DNA of 64,000 nt from Photobacterium chitinilyticum (GCF_004104355.1 NZ_RJLM01000001.1:186001-250000), one strand, 5' to 3'; shown: positions 1-9,295, numbered from the stretch's first letter. Notes: generated by a model not told the origin, from the letters alone. A program made the numbers and translations.

Positions 1-66
1 CGGCAGGAAAGAGTGATTTGGGTGAACTGTTATAATTGCACTTAATGCGTGACGAGGATTTAGGAC

Positions 67-1584
67 ATGTGTGGTATTGTCGGAATCGTGGGTTCAACCC
101 CGGTAAACCAGTCTATCTATGATGCACTGACCGTGCTACAGCATCGCGGCCAGGATGCTGCCGGTATTGTTACCCTGGAAAGCAATCGTTTCCGTCTGCG
201 TAAAGCAAATGGTCTTGTACGTGATGTGTTTGAAGCGAGGCATATGCAACGTCTTCAGGGCAATGTAGGTATTGGTCATGTACGCTATCCGACGGCGGGA
301 AGCTCAAGCGCATCAGAAGCGCAGCCGTTTTACGTAAACTCGCCATACGGCATCTCTTTGGCGCATAACGGTAACCTTACCAATGCTGCCGATATCAGGG
401 AGACACTGTTTGAACAAGCCAGGCGTCATGTTAATACGACCTCTGATTCAGAAATACTTCTCAACGTTCTCGCCAATCAATTAGAAAATGCCCAATCCTA
501 TCCGATAAACCCCGCCGATATATTTACAGCTGTACGTGAAGTCCATCGGATTGTGAAAGGTGCCTATGCTGTTGTGGCGATGGTTATCGGTCATGGCATT
601 ATTGCATTTAGAGACCCTCACGGTATTCGTCCGCTATGTATGGGCAAGCGTGAGGTTAATGGTAAAACAGAATATATGGTTGCTTCAGAATCCGTCGCTC
701 TTGATGCTGTCGGTTTTGATTTTGTCCGTGATGTTGCACCGGGCGAAGCCGTTTATATTTCATTCGACGGCGAGCTTTATACTGAGCAATGTGCCGATAA
801 CCCGGTCCTGAATCCATGCATCTTTGAGTTTGTGTATTTCGCCCGACCTGATTCTTTTATCGACAAGGTCTCGGTGTATGGTGCGCGCGTTCGTATGGGA
901 ACCAAGCTGGGTGAGAAAATTAAGCGGGAATGGGATGATCTGGATATCGATGTGGTGATCCCAATCCCTGAAACATCTTGCGATAGTGCGTTGGAAATCG
1001 CCCGTACACTCGACAAGCCTTATCGTCAGGGCTTTGTTAAGAACCGTTACGTTGGTCGTACGTTTATCATGCCGGGGCAGCAAATGCGCCGCAAGTCAGT
1101 TCGTCGCAAGCTTAATGCTATCCGTTCAGAGTTTAAAGACAAAAGTGTCCTGCTGGTAGATGATTCGATCGTTCGTGGGACAACTTCCGAGCAGATTATC
1201 GAAATGGCTCGTGAGGCCGGAGCACGTAAGGTATACCTGGCATCGGCAGCGCCTGAAGTACGGTTCCCGAATGTTTATGGGATTGATATGCCAAGTGCCA
1301 ACGAGTTAATTGCTCATGGACGCGAGGTGGATGAAATTAGCAAGATGATTGGGGCTGACGGACTGATTTTCCAAGATCTCGAAGATTTGGTTGCGGCGGT
1401 GTATGAAGGAAATCCGGATATCCCTCAGTTCGAAGCTTCGGTATTCAGTGGTACTTACGTGACAGGTGATGTAAACCAAGAGTACCTGGAATACTTGGAG
1501 TCATTGCGTAGCGAAGATTCAAAGACAAAGCGTGTTATTCAGCAGGGCTTAGCGAACCTAGAGTTACACAACGAAGGGGGCTAG
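67..1584 (+). CDS. purF: Amidophosphoribosyltransferase (glutamine PRPP amidotransferase)
   Basis: First committed step of purine synthesis: glutamine-derived ammonia is transferred to PRPP to give phosphoribosylamine in the cytoplasm. The protein begins MCGIVGIVG, so processing of Met exposes the catalytic Cys of the class II glutamine amidotransferase domain (about residues 2-240). The C-terminal phosphoribosyltransferase domain carries the PRPP loop [13 protein letters not shown] near residue 361. Its 505 residues match the family. The ATG is fixed by the N-terminal Cys and has a weak AGGA upstream. In relatives cvpA precedes purF and carries the PurR operator, so the operon promoter probably lies to the left of the window, although a TATAAT is visible at 31-36. 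Convergent with the following Yip1 gene across a palindromic repeat. Confidence 0.97.
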   Translation: MCGIVGIVGSTPVNQSIYDALTVLQHRGQDAAGIVTLESNRFRLRKANGLVRDVFEARHMQRLQGNVGIGHVRYPTAGSSSASEAQPFYVNSPYGISLAHNGNLTNAADIRETLFEQARRHVNTTSDSEILLNVLANQLENAQSYPINPADIFTAVREVHRIVKGAYAVVAMVIGHGIIAFRDPHGIRPLCMGKREVNGKTEYMVASESVALDAVGFDFVRDVAPGEAVYISFDGELYTEQCADNPVLNPCIFEFVYFARPDSFIDKVSVYGARVRMGTKLGEKIKREWDDLDIDVVIPIPETSCDSALEIARTLDKPYRQGFVKNRYVGRTFIMPGQQMRRKSVRRKLNAIRSEFKDKSVLLVDDSIVRGTTSEQIIEMAREAGARKVYLASAAPEVRFPNVYGIDMPSANELIAHGREVDEISKMIGADGLIFQDLEDLVAAVYEGNPDIPQFEASVFSGTYVTGDVNQEYLEYLESLRSEDSKTKRVIQQGLANLELHNEGG

Positions 1585-1597
1585 TGTAGCGCCTTGT

Positions 1598-1676
1598 CCC
1601 TTCCCCTTGGGAAGGGGAGGGTTAGGGAGGGGTTTGTACGAATAACCCCCTCCCAACCTCCTCTTTAAAAGAAGGC
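1598..1676. repeat. Palindromic G/C-rich repeat, inverted dimer, at convergent gene ends
   Basis: Hairpin TCCCCTT/AAGGGGA (1602-1608 and 1612-1618) is followed by a TTAGGGAGGGG tail. A second, diverged copy runs in the opposite direction up to about 1676, so the two GGGAGGGG tails (1624-1632 and the complement at 1646-1653) face each other and can pair. The whole unit can form a branched cruciform and probably ends transcription from both sides. Related single copies occur near 8285, 20974 and 31876. Confidence 0.7.
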
Positions 1677-1740
1677 GTTTTTTTACTCTCGCTTTAACTC
1701 GCTTCTACGAACTAGGTTTTCGTATCTTGGTTCTCGCCGC

Positions 1741-2340
1741 CTAATGACTAAATTGCGGACCCAGCCCGAGATTCCACAGAATCACCGATCCTGCAATAAT
1801 CGAGACCAGTAAAACAAGCCCACAGGTTACAATCGAACTGGCGTAGATGAACCCCCGTTCTTCAGGGATATGCATTAAAATCGGGACGCCGGTATAGAGA
1901 AGGTACACGGAGTAGGCGACCCCGATAAGACCGGCAATCATCAAGAACCAGACTTGAGGGTAGATAGCCGCAATACTGATCATAAACAGCGGTGTCGCAG
2001 TATAGGCCGCGAGTTCCAATGCTTGGGTATAGGTTGGCGTAGAACCAAATGTATGGCTCATCCAGTACGTTAGGTAGGCGAGGGCAAAGACACCCGCAAT
2101 GAGCGCGAAATACATGGCAACTGACATGCCCAAGGCACTGGACTGAGTAAGGAAGATTGGTTCGCCGACTCCAATTCGCCAGCCGATAAAGACGCTTGAG
2201 ATGAAGGCAAAGGTCGGCGGCAGCAAGGCGATCAGCAAGATATGAGAAAGGCTGCTTTGGACGCCTTCATGCTCCTTGTCAATGGTACGCCACTCTTGTT
2301 TCGGGTGAGTATATAGCCCAAATAAATGTCCCAGAATCAT
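1741..2340 (-). CDS. Yip1-family inner-membrane protein
   Basis: A 199-residue polytopic membrane protein with about five hydrophobic segments (roughly residues 30-54, 75-103, 108-128, 135-157 and 165-190). The short soluble N-terminus is followed by a helix pattern matching the bacterial Yip1 domain (PF04893). No enzymatic motif is visible. Function in bacteria is unknown; the eukaryotic family acts in vesicle trafficking, and that role should not be transferred. The gene stands alone between the purF repeat and a 270-bp gap. The ATG has AGGAAACGTT upstream, a usable ribosome-binding site. Confidence 0.8.
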   Translation of the reverse strand: MILGHLFGLYTHPKQEWRTIDKEHEGVQSSLSHILLIALLPPTFAFISSVFIGWRIGVGEPIFLTQSSALGMSVAMYFALIAGVFALAYLTYWMSHTFGSTPTYTQALELAAYTATPLFMISIAAIYPQVWFLMIAGLIGVAYSVYLLYTGVPILMHIPEERGFIYASSIVTCGLVLLVSIIAGSVILWNLGLGPQFSH

Positions 2341-2568
2341 AACGTTTCCTCGTTATCAGGTGCGAAAGTTCGCACGATAAAGTTATTGGTTCAAAGAACA
2401 CTTTCCCCTAATCACGATTGTGCTCTTGGTCTTACTGATAAAATAATTAGTAACCCTTGACGCAAAAGTCTACTGACTCGAAGGCCTCGTTTGGGGGCCG
2501 CCAATTGTTCTATTCAGTCTATTAACGTTTAGTCTGGGTTATCTGGCTTGGCAAGAAATTGGTACGAA

Positions 2569-2589
2569 CCAGCCGGGGAGCCCGGCTGG
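2569..2589 (-). terminator. Hairpin downstream of the LysR gene
   Basis: Perfect 9-bp stem CCAGCCGGG/CCCGGCTGG with a 3-nt loop, 23 bp past the LysR stop codon. On the minus strand it is followed by TTCGTACC, so the U-tract is poor. It may be a weak terminator or an mRNA-stabilising 3' hairpin. Confidence 0.45.
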
Positions 2590-2611
2590 GAATATGATAG
2601 GTAGACGGGGG

Positions 2612-3487
2612 TTATAACTTGAAGTATTCGCTGGCGAATTCTATAAACAGACGAAGCTTTTCTGGTTGATAATCGCGGTGGTTATAGAGTAAATAAACTT
2701 CACGTGGGTTGGCAGACCAATTTTCTAAAATACGTACCAGCTCACCAGATTCAATATACTTCTCCAGCATCACATCCGGCATAAGAGTGATCCCTAAACC
2801 ACTTACACATGCTTTGCGAACAACATTAAGCTGATTGGCTTCAAAGCGTCCCCGCTCATTAACGGCAATCGTCTCGCCATTACTGTCAGTTAGGCGCCAG
2901 CGAAGCAGTGGCTTGCCTTTAAGTAGTGAATGTTGGTGGAGATCCTGGGCATGCTTGGGTTCAGCGTTGTTTCTCAAATATTCAGGGCTGGCAACCAAAA
3001 TATCTTTGACTGCACTGATGCGCCTGGCAATTAGGGTTGAGTCTCGTTGTGGGCCTACCCTAAAAATGGCATCCCAATCTGTTGGATCAAGCTGCTCAGG
3101 TTCGCTGCTCATATGCAGTTCGATATTGATAGCTGGGTGATCTTGCATAAATGCATTGAGCATTGGCTGCAGCATTACTTTTGTGAGATTAGAAGGAGCG
3201 GCAATTCTTAGTTTTCCCGTGGCTCCTTTACATTCCTCACTGATATGTTCGGTAGTATCAACTAACTGCTGGAGTAAAGGACTGCAGTCGTCGTAAAATT
3301 TTTGTCCGGCTTCTGTTAGTGAAAGCTTTCGGGCATGACGGTTTAACAGACGAATGCTAAGGCATTCTTCCAGGGCTTGGATCCGTCGTGTTAAGGTAGC
3401 GACAGGTACCTGAGTTTTTCGAGAGGCGGCAGTATAGCTGCCGTGTTCAACAACCATACGAAACAAATTTAAATCGTCAAGCTTCAT
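2612..3487 (-). CDS. LysR-family transcriptional regulator
   Basis: 291 residues with the usual LysR layout: winged helix-turn-helix in residues 1-60 (DLNLFRMVVEHGSYTAASR, then RRIQALEECLSIRLLNR) and a periplasmic-binding-protein-like effector domain from about residue 90. It resembles the CrgA/DhcR-type subgroup by its start MKLDDLNLF, but the ligand cannot be read from sequence. It is divergent from the rssB-like gene across about 350 bp that contains the inverted repeat AACCTTT (3612-3618) / AAAGGTT (3628-3634), a possible operator. The regulated genes are not evident. Confidence 0.88.
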   Translation of the reverse strand: MKLDDLNLFRMVVEHGSYTAASRKTQVPVATLTRRIQALEECLSIRLLNRHARKLSLTEAGQKFYDDCSPLLQQLVDTTEHISEECKGATGKLRIAAPSNLTKVMLQPMLNAFMQDHPAINIELHMSSEPEQLDPTDWDAIFRVGPQRDSTLIARRISAVKDILVASPEYLRNNAEPKHAQDLHQHSLLKGKPLLRWRLTDSNGETIAVNERGRFEANQLNVVRKACVSGLGITLMPDVMLEKYIESGELVRILENWSANPREVYLLYNHRDYQPEKLRLFIEFASEYFKL

Positions 3488-3835
3488 AGTTATACAATCA
3501 CTGAAAACTTATAATCGGAGAATGGTATAACAAATTGTGCTACGAGATGTCATTATCCCAATAAGTTTTGCTGTAAATCAATATCATCACAGTTCTACCT
3601 ATCAACCCACCAACCTTTACGCCTTGAAAAGGTTAATTTTTGAAGTAGGTTGCATAATCAAATTTTTTACAGATTGAAAGGTGCGATAGTTATGACGGAA
3701 TATTAATTCCGGCCTATGCTTTTGATAGATTGGTTAGCAGTTCGAGTCTTTATGCACACTCAATCCGGCAAATCTGTTCGTGCTCCTGAGCAAGCTCAGG
3801 AGGGAGTAAATCATCATTCATGGAGGGCACAACCT

Positions 3836-4885
3836 TTGCTTGAGGATAAAGATGTTCTCGTGGTCGAAGATGATCCTGTTTTTCGCGGAATGATTACTGG
3901 TTTCCTTAAAAGTCAGGGATGTAACGTGCGTGAAGCTGAAGATGGTCTTGCTGGATTACAGGCCCTGAGAGACAGTATTCCTGATGTACTGCTTTGTGAC
4001 TTGGCAATGCCGGTGCTGACAGGTATGGAGTTTGTCGAAGAGATTTCCGTTCAGTACCCGATGCTGCCAATTATTGTTATTTCTGGCACAGGGGACATGG
4101 GTGATGTTGCAACGGCACTCCGACACGGTGTCAAAGATTTTCTTGTCAAGCCTCTTGATAACATCATGGTGCTAAAGTCAGCAATGTTATCAGTTCTAAA
4201 GTCTCAAGATTCTGCTATGGAAAATAGGGACTTCTCTAGTCAGTGGTTTGGCATTGGCGAAGATGAAAGTTGTATTGATGAAGAGCTGGAATGGCATATT
4301 GATGAGCTCAAAGCCAACCCGCGAGCAGCTCGAGAATTGTTGTTGGGGTTGATGCCCGAAACGGAATCAAAGCAGGGAGACTGGCAGCTGAATTACTGTG
4401 TATTGCAATCAACTGATGTTCAGCCTGTCTTGTTGGATTACACTTGGCTGATGGATGGGCGCTTGGCTTTTTATTTAGTAGACTCATCCTCAGATAACGA
4501 TAATGGAACGGCAACCACCTTGCTTATTCGCGCTTTTTTTAACGATTACCTGCGAACACGAATGTCAGAAGAACACGACATTAGAAGCTTAATCCAATTA
4601 ATTGAAAAGGGCATGAAACACTCCGGTTATGCTGCGCCTATTAAAGCGTTGTTCGGGATATTTGATGCCTGTGATAAAAGCCTGTCGGTGACTTCAACGG
4701 GGCTGGCGGCTGTGTTACAAACCAGTGATGGTAATAAAGAACTGGTAGCCCAGCCTTGGCTTGGGATGAAGGCATACCAAAACGATACGATAGCTCTGCC
4801 GCTGTCAGAATCTGGTGGCCGATTGTCACTGAGCGAGATTGGATCGGCAAGTTTTAGCCTTACATTAAAGCGGTGTGGATTTTAA
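3836..4885 (+). CDS. rssB: RssB-like response regulator (sigma-S adaptor type)
   Basis: Receiver domain followed by a degenerate PP2C-like domain, the layout of E. coli RssB, which delivers RpoS to ClpXP. The receiver shows VLVVEDDPVF, the phospho-acceptor Asp in LLCDLAMP and the Lys in FLVKPLD. The second half shares NPRAARELL and LLIRAFFNDYL with RssB. The open frame extends upstream to ATGs at 3716 and 3752, but neither has a ribosome-binding site. I chose TTG 3836 because GGAGGG lies 8 nt before it and the resulting 349-residue protein aligns end to end with RssB (337 residues, Asp at a similar position). clpX is also in this window. Role by family; partner not proven. Confidence 0.8.
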   Translation: MLEDKDVLVVEDDPVFRGMITGFLKSQGCNVREAEDGLAGLQALRDSIPDVLLCDLAMPVLTGMEFVEEISVQYPMLPIIVISGTGDMGDVATALRHGVKDFLVKPLDNIMVLKSAMLSVLKSQDSAMENRDFSSQWFGIGEDESCIDEELEWHIDELKANPRAARELLLGLMPETESKQGDWQLNYCVLQSTDVQPVLLDYTWLMDGRLAFYLVDSSSDNDNGTATTLLIRAFFNDYLRTRMSEEHDIRSLIQLIEKGMKHSGYAAPIKALFGIFDACDKSLSVTSTGLAAVLQTSDGNKELVAQPWLGMKAYQNDTIALPLSESGGRLSLSEIGSASFSLTLKRCGF

Positions 4886-4891
4886 GAGAAT

Positions 4892-4923
4892 AAAAAAGCG
4901 AGAACCAAAAGTTCTCGCTTTTT
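4892..4923. terminator. Bidirectional intrinsic terminator between rssB and dtp
   Basis: Stem GCGAGAAC/GTTCTCGC (4898-4905, 4911-4918) with a 5-nt loop, flanked by an A-run on the left and a T-run on the right, so it can act on both strands for the convergent genes. Confidence 0.9.
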
Positions 4924-4968
4924 GCTGTTACCTGAAACTAATTTCTAGAAACTAGTTATCAATGTTTA

Positions 4969-6360
4969 TTATGCTTCAACAGGCTGAGCGTCGGTTGTAT
5001 CTTCTTCGACGGCTTTTCCTTCAGCACCGTGCATCCAGCGGATAAGCTGGTTTGAGCAAAGTAGCAGTAGTACACCTGCGATTGTTGCTGCAATCGCGAT
5101 ACCGCTAAAGATAGCCATTGGGCCAGCTTCACCAACTTGCGAGCCAATAATACCGGCTACATAGTTAGCAATAGCGTTAAAGCCGAACCATGCACCCATC
5201 ATCAGAGAAGCCAGACGAAGCGGAGCAAGCTTGGTTACCATTGACAGGCCAATTGGAGACAGGCAAAGCTCACCAAGCGTGTGGAAGAAGTATGCGCCAA
5301 CTAGCCACATCATAGATGTCTTAACTGTAATGTCGCCACCCTGCTGCATTACCGCACCAATCATGCATAGGAAACCAATGGCAAGGAAGAACAGACCCAT
5401 TGCAAATTTAATTGGAGAGCTTGGCTCTTTTGGACCTAATTTCACCCAGATGCCGGCAATAATTGGAGCGAGTGTGATAACAAAGAACGGGTTCAGCGAT
5501 TGGAACCATGCCGCAGGTACTTCAAAGCTACCTATCATACGGTCAGTGTACTGCTGAGAGAAAATATTCATCAGGCCACCGGCTTGTTCGAAACCAGCCC
5601 AGAAGATAACCACGAACAGACCCATGATCATGATAACCTTCAGGCGATCACGTTCTTGTCTGGTCATTGGCTCTTGTTTGCCAGATTTGTTCATTGCAGC
5701 TGCACGTTTTGCTGCTGGTACTTTACCAATATCACCCAGCAGGCGTTCTGCGAACACCAGTTGAGTAACTAGGCTTAGCAGCATACCGATGCCTGCTGTC
5801 AGGAAGCCAGCTTTCCAACCATATGCAGCAGAAGCGGCACCAGCAATGATACCTGCCATTAACGAACCAAGGTTGATACCCATGTAGAAGATAGTGAAAG
5901 CACCGTCACGACGGTTATCACCTTCCTGGTATAAGTCACCCACCATGGTAGAAATGTTCGGTTTGAACATACCGTTACCGATGATTAGTAGACCTAAACC
6001 TAGGTAGAAAGCGGTGACTGAGTGAGGGTCAACCATGCTGTTTGGTAGCGCCAAAGTAAATTGACCTAGCGCCATCAGGAGACCACCAATGATGATAGAG
6101 CGGCGTTGTCCAAGGAAGTTGTCGGCAATCCATCCACCAATTAGAGGAGTGATGTAGACGAGACCGGTGTAGATGCCGTAGAGGTTAAGTGCGTCTTGAG
6201 TCGACCAGCCTAGGCCGCCGTTGATGGTTTTATCAGTGAGATAAAGCACCAATATTGCGCGCATGGCATAGTAAGAAAATCGTTCCCACAGTTCTGTTCC
6301 AAACAGTAAAAACAAACCTTTTGGGTGGCCAAGCAATGTACCACTTCTCAGATTGCTCAT
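4969..6360 (-). CDS. dtpA: Proton-dependent oligopeptide transporter (POT/PTR2 family)
   Basis: Inner-membrane MFS symporter that imports di- and tripeptides with protons. The 463 residues contain the POT proton-coupling motif ExxER in helix 1 (E23-L-W-E26-R27) and the PTR2 signature FYMGINLGSL near residue 140, with 12-14 hydrophobic helices. The open frame begins 60 bp upstream, but MSNLRSG at 6360 is the family start, with AGAG upstream. The C-terminus is acidic (EEDTTDAQ). It is transcribed away from rfaH across a 411-bp gap. DtpA versus DtpB type cannot be settled by eye. Confidence 0.92.
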   Translation of the reverse strand: MSNLRSGTLLGHPKGLFLLFGTELWERFSYYAMRAILVLYLTDKTINGGLGWSTQDALNLYGIYTGLVYITPLIGGWIADNFLGQRRSIIIGGLLMALGQFTLALPNSMVDPHSVTAFYLGLGLLIIGNGMFKPNISTMVGDLYQEGDNRRDGAFTIFYMGINLGSLMAGIIAGAASAAYGWKAGFLTAGIGMLLSLVTQLVFAERLLGDIGKVPAAKRAAAMNKSGKQEPMTRQERDRLKVIMIMGLFVVIFWAGFEQAGGLMNIFSQQYTDRMIGSFEVPAAWFQSLNPFFVITLAPIIAGIWVKLGPKEPSSPIKFAMGLFFLAIGFLCMIGAVMQQGGDITVKTSMMWLVGAYFFHTLGELCLSPIGLSMVTKLAPLRLASLMMGAWFGFNAIANYVAGIIGSQVGEAGPMAIFSGIAIAATIAGVLLLLCSNQLIRWMHGAEGKAVEEDTTDAQPVEA

Positions 6361-6771
6361 AATTATTCTCTGTATTGAGTTGTATGTGTGTTTGCAAATT
6401 CGGCTCTTTTTATAAAGCACAAACTTTTAAACTGCAAATTTTCACATTTGCAGAACAAATGAAAAACAATGCAAGTTGTTGATTTAGCAAGAGTTGCATA
6501 TCATTTGCTCAAAAATGAAAACTCAGATTTACAGAGGGTATTTGGATTATGATTTTGTGTTTTTGTTATGGACTGGTCTGGCGTGCTGTTTTTTGTGTTT
6601 TTTGTGGTTCTTTTTGCTGGTTTTTTGTGTTTTTAACAGTTGTTACATTTGTGGCGGCGGGAAACTATAAATTTACGTTATATCAATCGGTTTGGAATAA
6701 GTTGTTCTTTGTTTACCAGTACTTATAATTTAGGGAGAATGACAGTTGGCGTAAGTTAGGCAAAAAATATT
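6361..6771. other. Intergenic region between dtp and rfaH with a G/T-only tract
   Basis: The divergent promoters of the peptide transporter and rfaH must lie here. Positions about 6549-6640 are almost free of A and C on the plus strand (repeated TTTTTTGTG blocks), an extreme strand asymmetry. It contains the small frame 6549-6728 listed separately. AGGGAGAATGACAG at 6732 is the start of a typical leader, 40 bp before rfaH. No other element is recognised. Confidence 0.6.
6549..6728 (+). CDS. Possible 59-residue hydrophobic, cysteine-rich small protein
   Basis: ATG at 6549 opens a 59-codon frame ending TAA at 6728, 43 bp before rfaH. The product starts MILCFCYGLVWRAVFC, has one or two hydrophobic segments and a more polar tail ending VYQYL. 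AGAGGG lies 10 nt before the ATG. Against it: a sequence lacking A cannot form stop codons, and T/G-rich DNA always reads as Phe, Val, Leu, Cys and Trp, so much of the frame could be chance. The last third, outside the G/T tract, also stays open. Not recognised as a known family. Confidence 0.2.
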   Translation: MILCFCYGLVWRAVFCVFCGSFCWFFVFLTVVTFVAAGNYKFTLYQSVWNKLFFVYQYL

Positions 6772-7269
6772 ATGAAAGACTGGTACCTCCTATATTGTAA
6801 GCGCAGTGAGCAGGAACGCGCAGTGATCAATCTCGATCGCCAAGGTGTTGAGTGCTACTACCCTCAGGTAACGGTGCAAAAAATTGTCAGAGGCAAGCGA
6901 ATTGAATGCGCAGAACCTTTATTCCCGGGCTATATGTTTGTCTATTTTGATCCGGAAGATATCAGTTATACAACAATCCGGTCAACGCGGGGGGTTGCTA
7001 ATTTTATTCGACAAGGAGCCACCCCCCAGACGGTTCAGCCAGATCTAATCTATGGACTAATGATGAATGAGGATAATGAAGAGCATCAGACGAAGCTATC
7101 GAGCCTGCCTCAGCCAGGTGAAAGCCTGAAATTGACCCAGGGGCAGTTCAAGGGCATCGAAGCCATTTACCAGGAGCCTGACGGCGAGAAGCGGTCGTTT
7201 ATGATGATTAACTTGCTGGGTAAACCGGTTAAAGTCAGTGTGCAAAATGAAGATCTTGTGAAGAAATGA
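6772..7269 (+). CDS. rfaH: Transcription antitermination protein RfaH
   Basis: NusG paralogue recruited to RNA polymerase at ops sites to suppress termination and polarity in long operons for LPS, capsule and similar surface structures. The 165 residues begin MKDWYLLYCKRSEQERA and continue with LFPGYMFVYFD (NGN domain); the C-terminal part QFKGIEAIYQEPDGE is the KOW domain that refolds in RfaH. This is shorter than NusG and fits RfaH. It is followed by galU, itself a surface-sugar gene. I looked for an ops element (GGCGGTAG) in a promoter in this window and found none. Confidence 0.93.
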   Translation: MKDWYLLYCKRSEQERAVINLDRQGVECYYPQVTVQKIVRGKRIECAEPLFPGYMFVYFDPEDISYTTIRSTRGVANFIRQGATPQTVQPDLIYGLMMNEDNEEHQTKLSSLPQPGESLKLTQGQFKGIEAIYQEPDGEKRSFMMINLLGKPVKVSVQNEDLVKK

Positions 7270-7352
7270 CGGCAGTATGACTGTCAGAAACCGTATCGAT
7301 AGTTTTCTGCCTGTTTGTTATAGTTGCCCAATTATTATTAATGGAATTAAGA

Positions 7353-8261
7353 ATGTCTAATACTTCCCCTGTTCGTAAAGCGGTGATTCCGGTTGCCGGC
7401 CTTGGTACGCGTATGTTGCCTGCAACCAAAGCGATTCCAAAAGAAATGCTGCCAATCGTCGACAAGCCTTTGATCCAATATGTAGTTAGCGAATGTGTTG
7501 CCGCGGGTATCAAAGAAATAGTACTGGTAACCCATTCATCGAAAAATTCGATTGAGAATCACTTCGATACGTCTTTCGAACTGGAAGCGACGCTTGAAAA
7601 GCGTGTCAAGCGTCAGCTGCTTGATGAAGTACAAAGCATTTGCCCGAAGGATGTGACGATCATGCATGTTCGTCAGGGGCAGGCAAAAGGTTTGGGCCAT
7701 GCCGTCCTTTGTGCCCGTCCATTGGTAGGTGATGAGCCGTTTGCCGTCGTTCTTCCTGATGTCATTCTCGATGATGTTGCCAGCGATCTGCGCAAGGAAA
7801 ATATGGCTGCAATGGTGAGCGCGTTCAACGAGACTGAGATCAGCCAAGTTATGGTTGAGCCAGTGCCAATGTCAGATGTTTCTAGCTATGGTGTGGCAGA
7901 CATTAACGGTGCTGAGCTTAAGCCGGGTGAAACGACACCGATGACCAAGGTGGTTGAAAAGCCGACTCTGGAAGAAGCTCCTTCGAACTTGGCAATTGTT
8001 GGTCGTTATGTACTTCCTGCTGAAATTTGGGATTTGCTTGGGCGAACACCTGTCGGTGCGGGTGATGAAATCCAGCTAACTGATGCCATTGATATGCTGA
8101 TGGAATCGAAACAAGTGAATGCCTTCCATATGTCGGGCAAGAGCCATGACTGTGGAAGTAAATTAGGTTACATGCAGGCCTTTGTTGAGTACGGTATGCG
8201 TCACGGAACCCTAGGCGAAGACTTTACTGCTTACCTGAAAGAAGTGGTAAAGACGCTTTAG
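7353..8261 (+). CDS. galU: UTP-glucose-1-phosphate uridylyltransferase
   Basis: Makes UDP-glucose from UTP and glucose-1-phosphate for LPS, capsule and related glycans. The nucleotide-binding motif [19 protein letters not shown] is at the N-terminus, and the family blocks [18 protein letters not shown] and [10 protein letters not shown] are intact. I prefer [13 protein letters not shown] at 7353 (302 residues, exactly the E. coli length) to the ATG 12 bp earlier, since GGAATTAAGA within those 12 bp can serve as the ribosome-binding site. It follows rfaH by 83 bp in the same direction. Confidence 0.96.
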   Translation: MSNTSPVRKAVIPVAGLGTRMLPATKAIPKEMLPIVDKPLIQYVVSECVAAGIKEIVLVTHSSKNSIENHFDTSFELEATLEKRVKRQLLDEVQSICPKDVTIMHVRQGQAKGLGHAVLCARPLVGDEPFAVVLPDVILDDVASDLRKENMAAMVSAFNETEISQVMVEPVPMSDVSSYGVADINGAELKPGETTPMTKVVEKPTLEEAPSNLAIVGRYVLPAEIWDLLGRTPVGAGDEIQLTDAIDMLMESKQVNAFHMSGKSHDCGSKLGYMQAFVEYGMRHGTLGEDFTAYLKEVVKTL

Positions 8262-8284
8262 GTAGTAAGCCCTAGGCTCTTGTT

Positions 8285-8307
8285 CCCTCCTCTTATGAAG
8301 GGGAGGG
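8285..8307. repeat. CCCTCC/GGGAGGG hairpin repeat at the galU/folD junction
   Basis: Ten-base-pair stem CCCTCCTCTT/AAGGGGAGGG with an ATG loop, followed by CTAGGGTGGGATATC and then TTTTTTT (8322-8328). Same family as the repeats at 1598, 20974 and 31876. The T-run makes it a credible terminator for galU. Confidence 0.75.
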
Positions 8308-8352
8308 CTAGGGTGGGATATCTTTTTTTAGAAGTTATCAACTCGAACCTTT

Positions 8353-9210
8353 TTAATCCGAATGATACTGCTCACACGCAAGTAGCGTATTTTCAATCAG
8401 AGTTGCGACTGTCATCGGACCGACACCACCGGGAACTGGTGTAATATGGCGGGCTTTCTCGCGGGCGATATCGTATTCGACATCACCGACCAACTTTCCG
8501 CTGTCTAATCGGTTGATACCGACATCCATAATCGTGGCTCCCTCTTTGATCCATTCTCCCGGGATAAAGTTAGGCTTGCCGACTGCGACAATCAAAATGT
8601 CTGCCTGGCGAACATGCTGCTCCAGGCTTTTGGTAAAGCGGTGGCAGGTAGTGGTCGTTGCACCAGCCAGTAACAGCTCGAGGGTCATCGGACGACCGAC
8701 GATGTTTGATGCGCCGACAACAACAGCATGTTTGCCTCGAACGGCAATATTATAACGTTCAAGCAGCGTCATAATGCCTTTGGGCGTACAAGAGCGTAGC
8801 TTAGGAATACGCTGGCATAGACGGCCTACGTTGTAGGGATGGAAGCCATCGACATCTTTTTCCGGATCGATTTCTTCAAGTACTTTAGTGGTATCGATGC
8901 CTGCAGGTAGCGGCAGCTGAACTAAAATGCCGTCGATTCCACTATCGCTGTTAAGCTCGTTGATCAGGGCCAGCAACTCAGTCTCTGAAGTTGTCGCCGG
9001 AAGGTCAAAAGACTTGGATACAAAACCGACCTCATCACATGCTTTCCGTTTGCTGCCGACATAAATTTGTGAGGCAGGATCCTGCCCGACAAGTACTACG
9101 GCTAAACCAGGAGCACGCAATCCCGCTTCAACACGCGCTTTTACACGGGCAGCAACTTCTTGACGAACAGTTTGGGAGATAAGTTTTCCATCAATTATTT
9201 GAGCGGCCAT
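8353..9210 (-). CDS. folD: Bifunctional methylenetetrahydrofolate dehydrogenase / methenyl-THF cyclohydrolase
   Basis: Interconverts 5,10-methylene-, methenyl- and 10-formyl-tetrahydrofolate, supplying formyl groups for purine synthesis. The 285 residues carry the catalytic [13 protein letters not shown] (Tyr and Lys), [10 protein letters not shown], and the C-terminal signature [14 protein letters not shown]. The frame extends 75 bp upstream, but [12 protein letters not shown] at 9210 is the family start, with AAAGGA seven nt before it. A PurR-type palindrome lies about 70-85 bp upstream. Confidence 0.96.
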   Translation of the reverse strand: MAAQIIDGKLISQTVRQEVAARVKARVEAGLRAPGLAVVLVGQDPASQIYVGSKRKACDEVGFVSKSFDLPATTSETELLALINELNSDSGIDGILVQLPLPAGIDTTKVLEEIDPEKDVDGFHPYNVGRLCQRIPKLRSCTPKGIMTLLERYNIAVRGKHAVVVGASNIVGRPMTLELLLAGATTTTCHRFTKSLEQHVRQADILIVAVGKPNFIPGEWIKEGATIMDVGINRLDSGKLVGDVEYDIAREKARHITPVPGGVGPMTVATLIENTLLACEQYHSD

Positions 9211-9279
9211 GATTATCCTTTGGGCTGTGTAGTTAACGGATCGTTGACATTGTCGCAAAGAATGTGACTGAGATCTACA

Positions 9280-9295
9280 GCGCAAACGTTTGCTT
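9280..9295 (-). promoter_or_regulatory. PurR-box-like operator upstream of folD
   Basis: GCGCAAACGTTTGCTT, with a perfect AGCAAACGTTTGCT-type core, matches the gammaproteobacterial PurR consensus ACGCAAACGTTTTCGT closely. It lies 70-85 bp before the folD ATG, where it could overlap the promoter. The tRNA-Arg promoter is more than 200 bp away on the other side, so folD is the likely target. Confidence 0.75.

Noticed and set aside
4959-5147. Minus-strand 62-codon frame overlapping the end of the peptide transporter
   Set aside because: Runs in another frame inside dtpA, with no start signal.
9263-9279. CRP-like TGTGA...TCTACA upstream of folD
   Set aside because: The right half agrees at too few positions with TCACA at the correct spacing.
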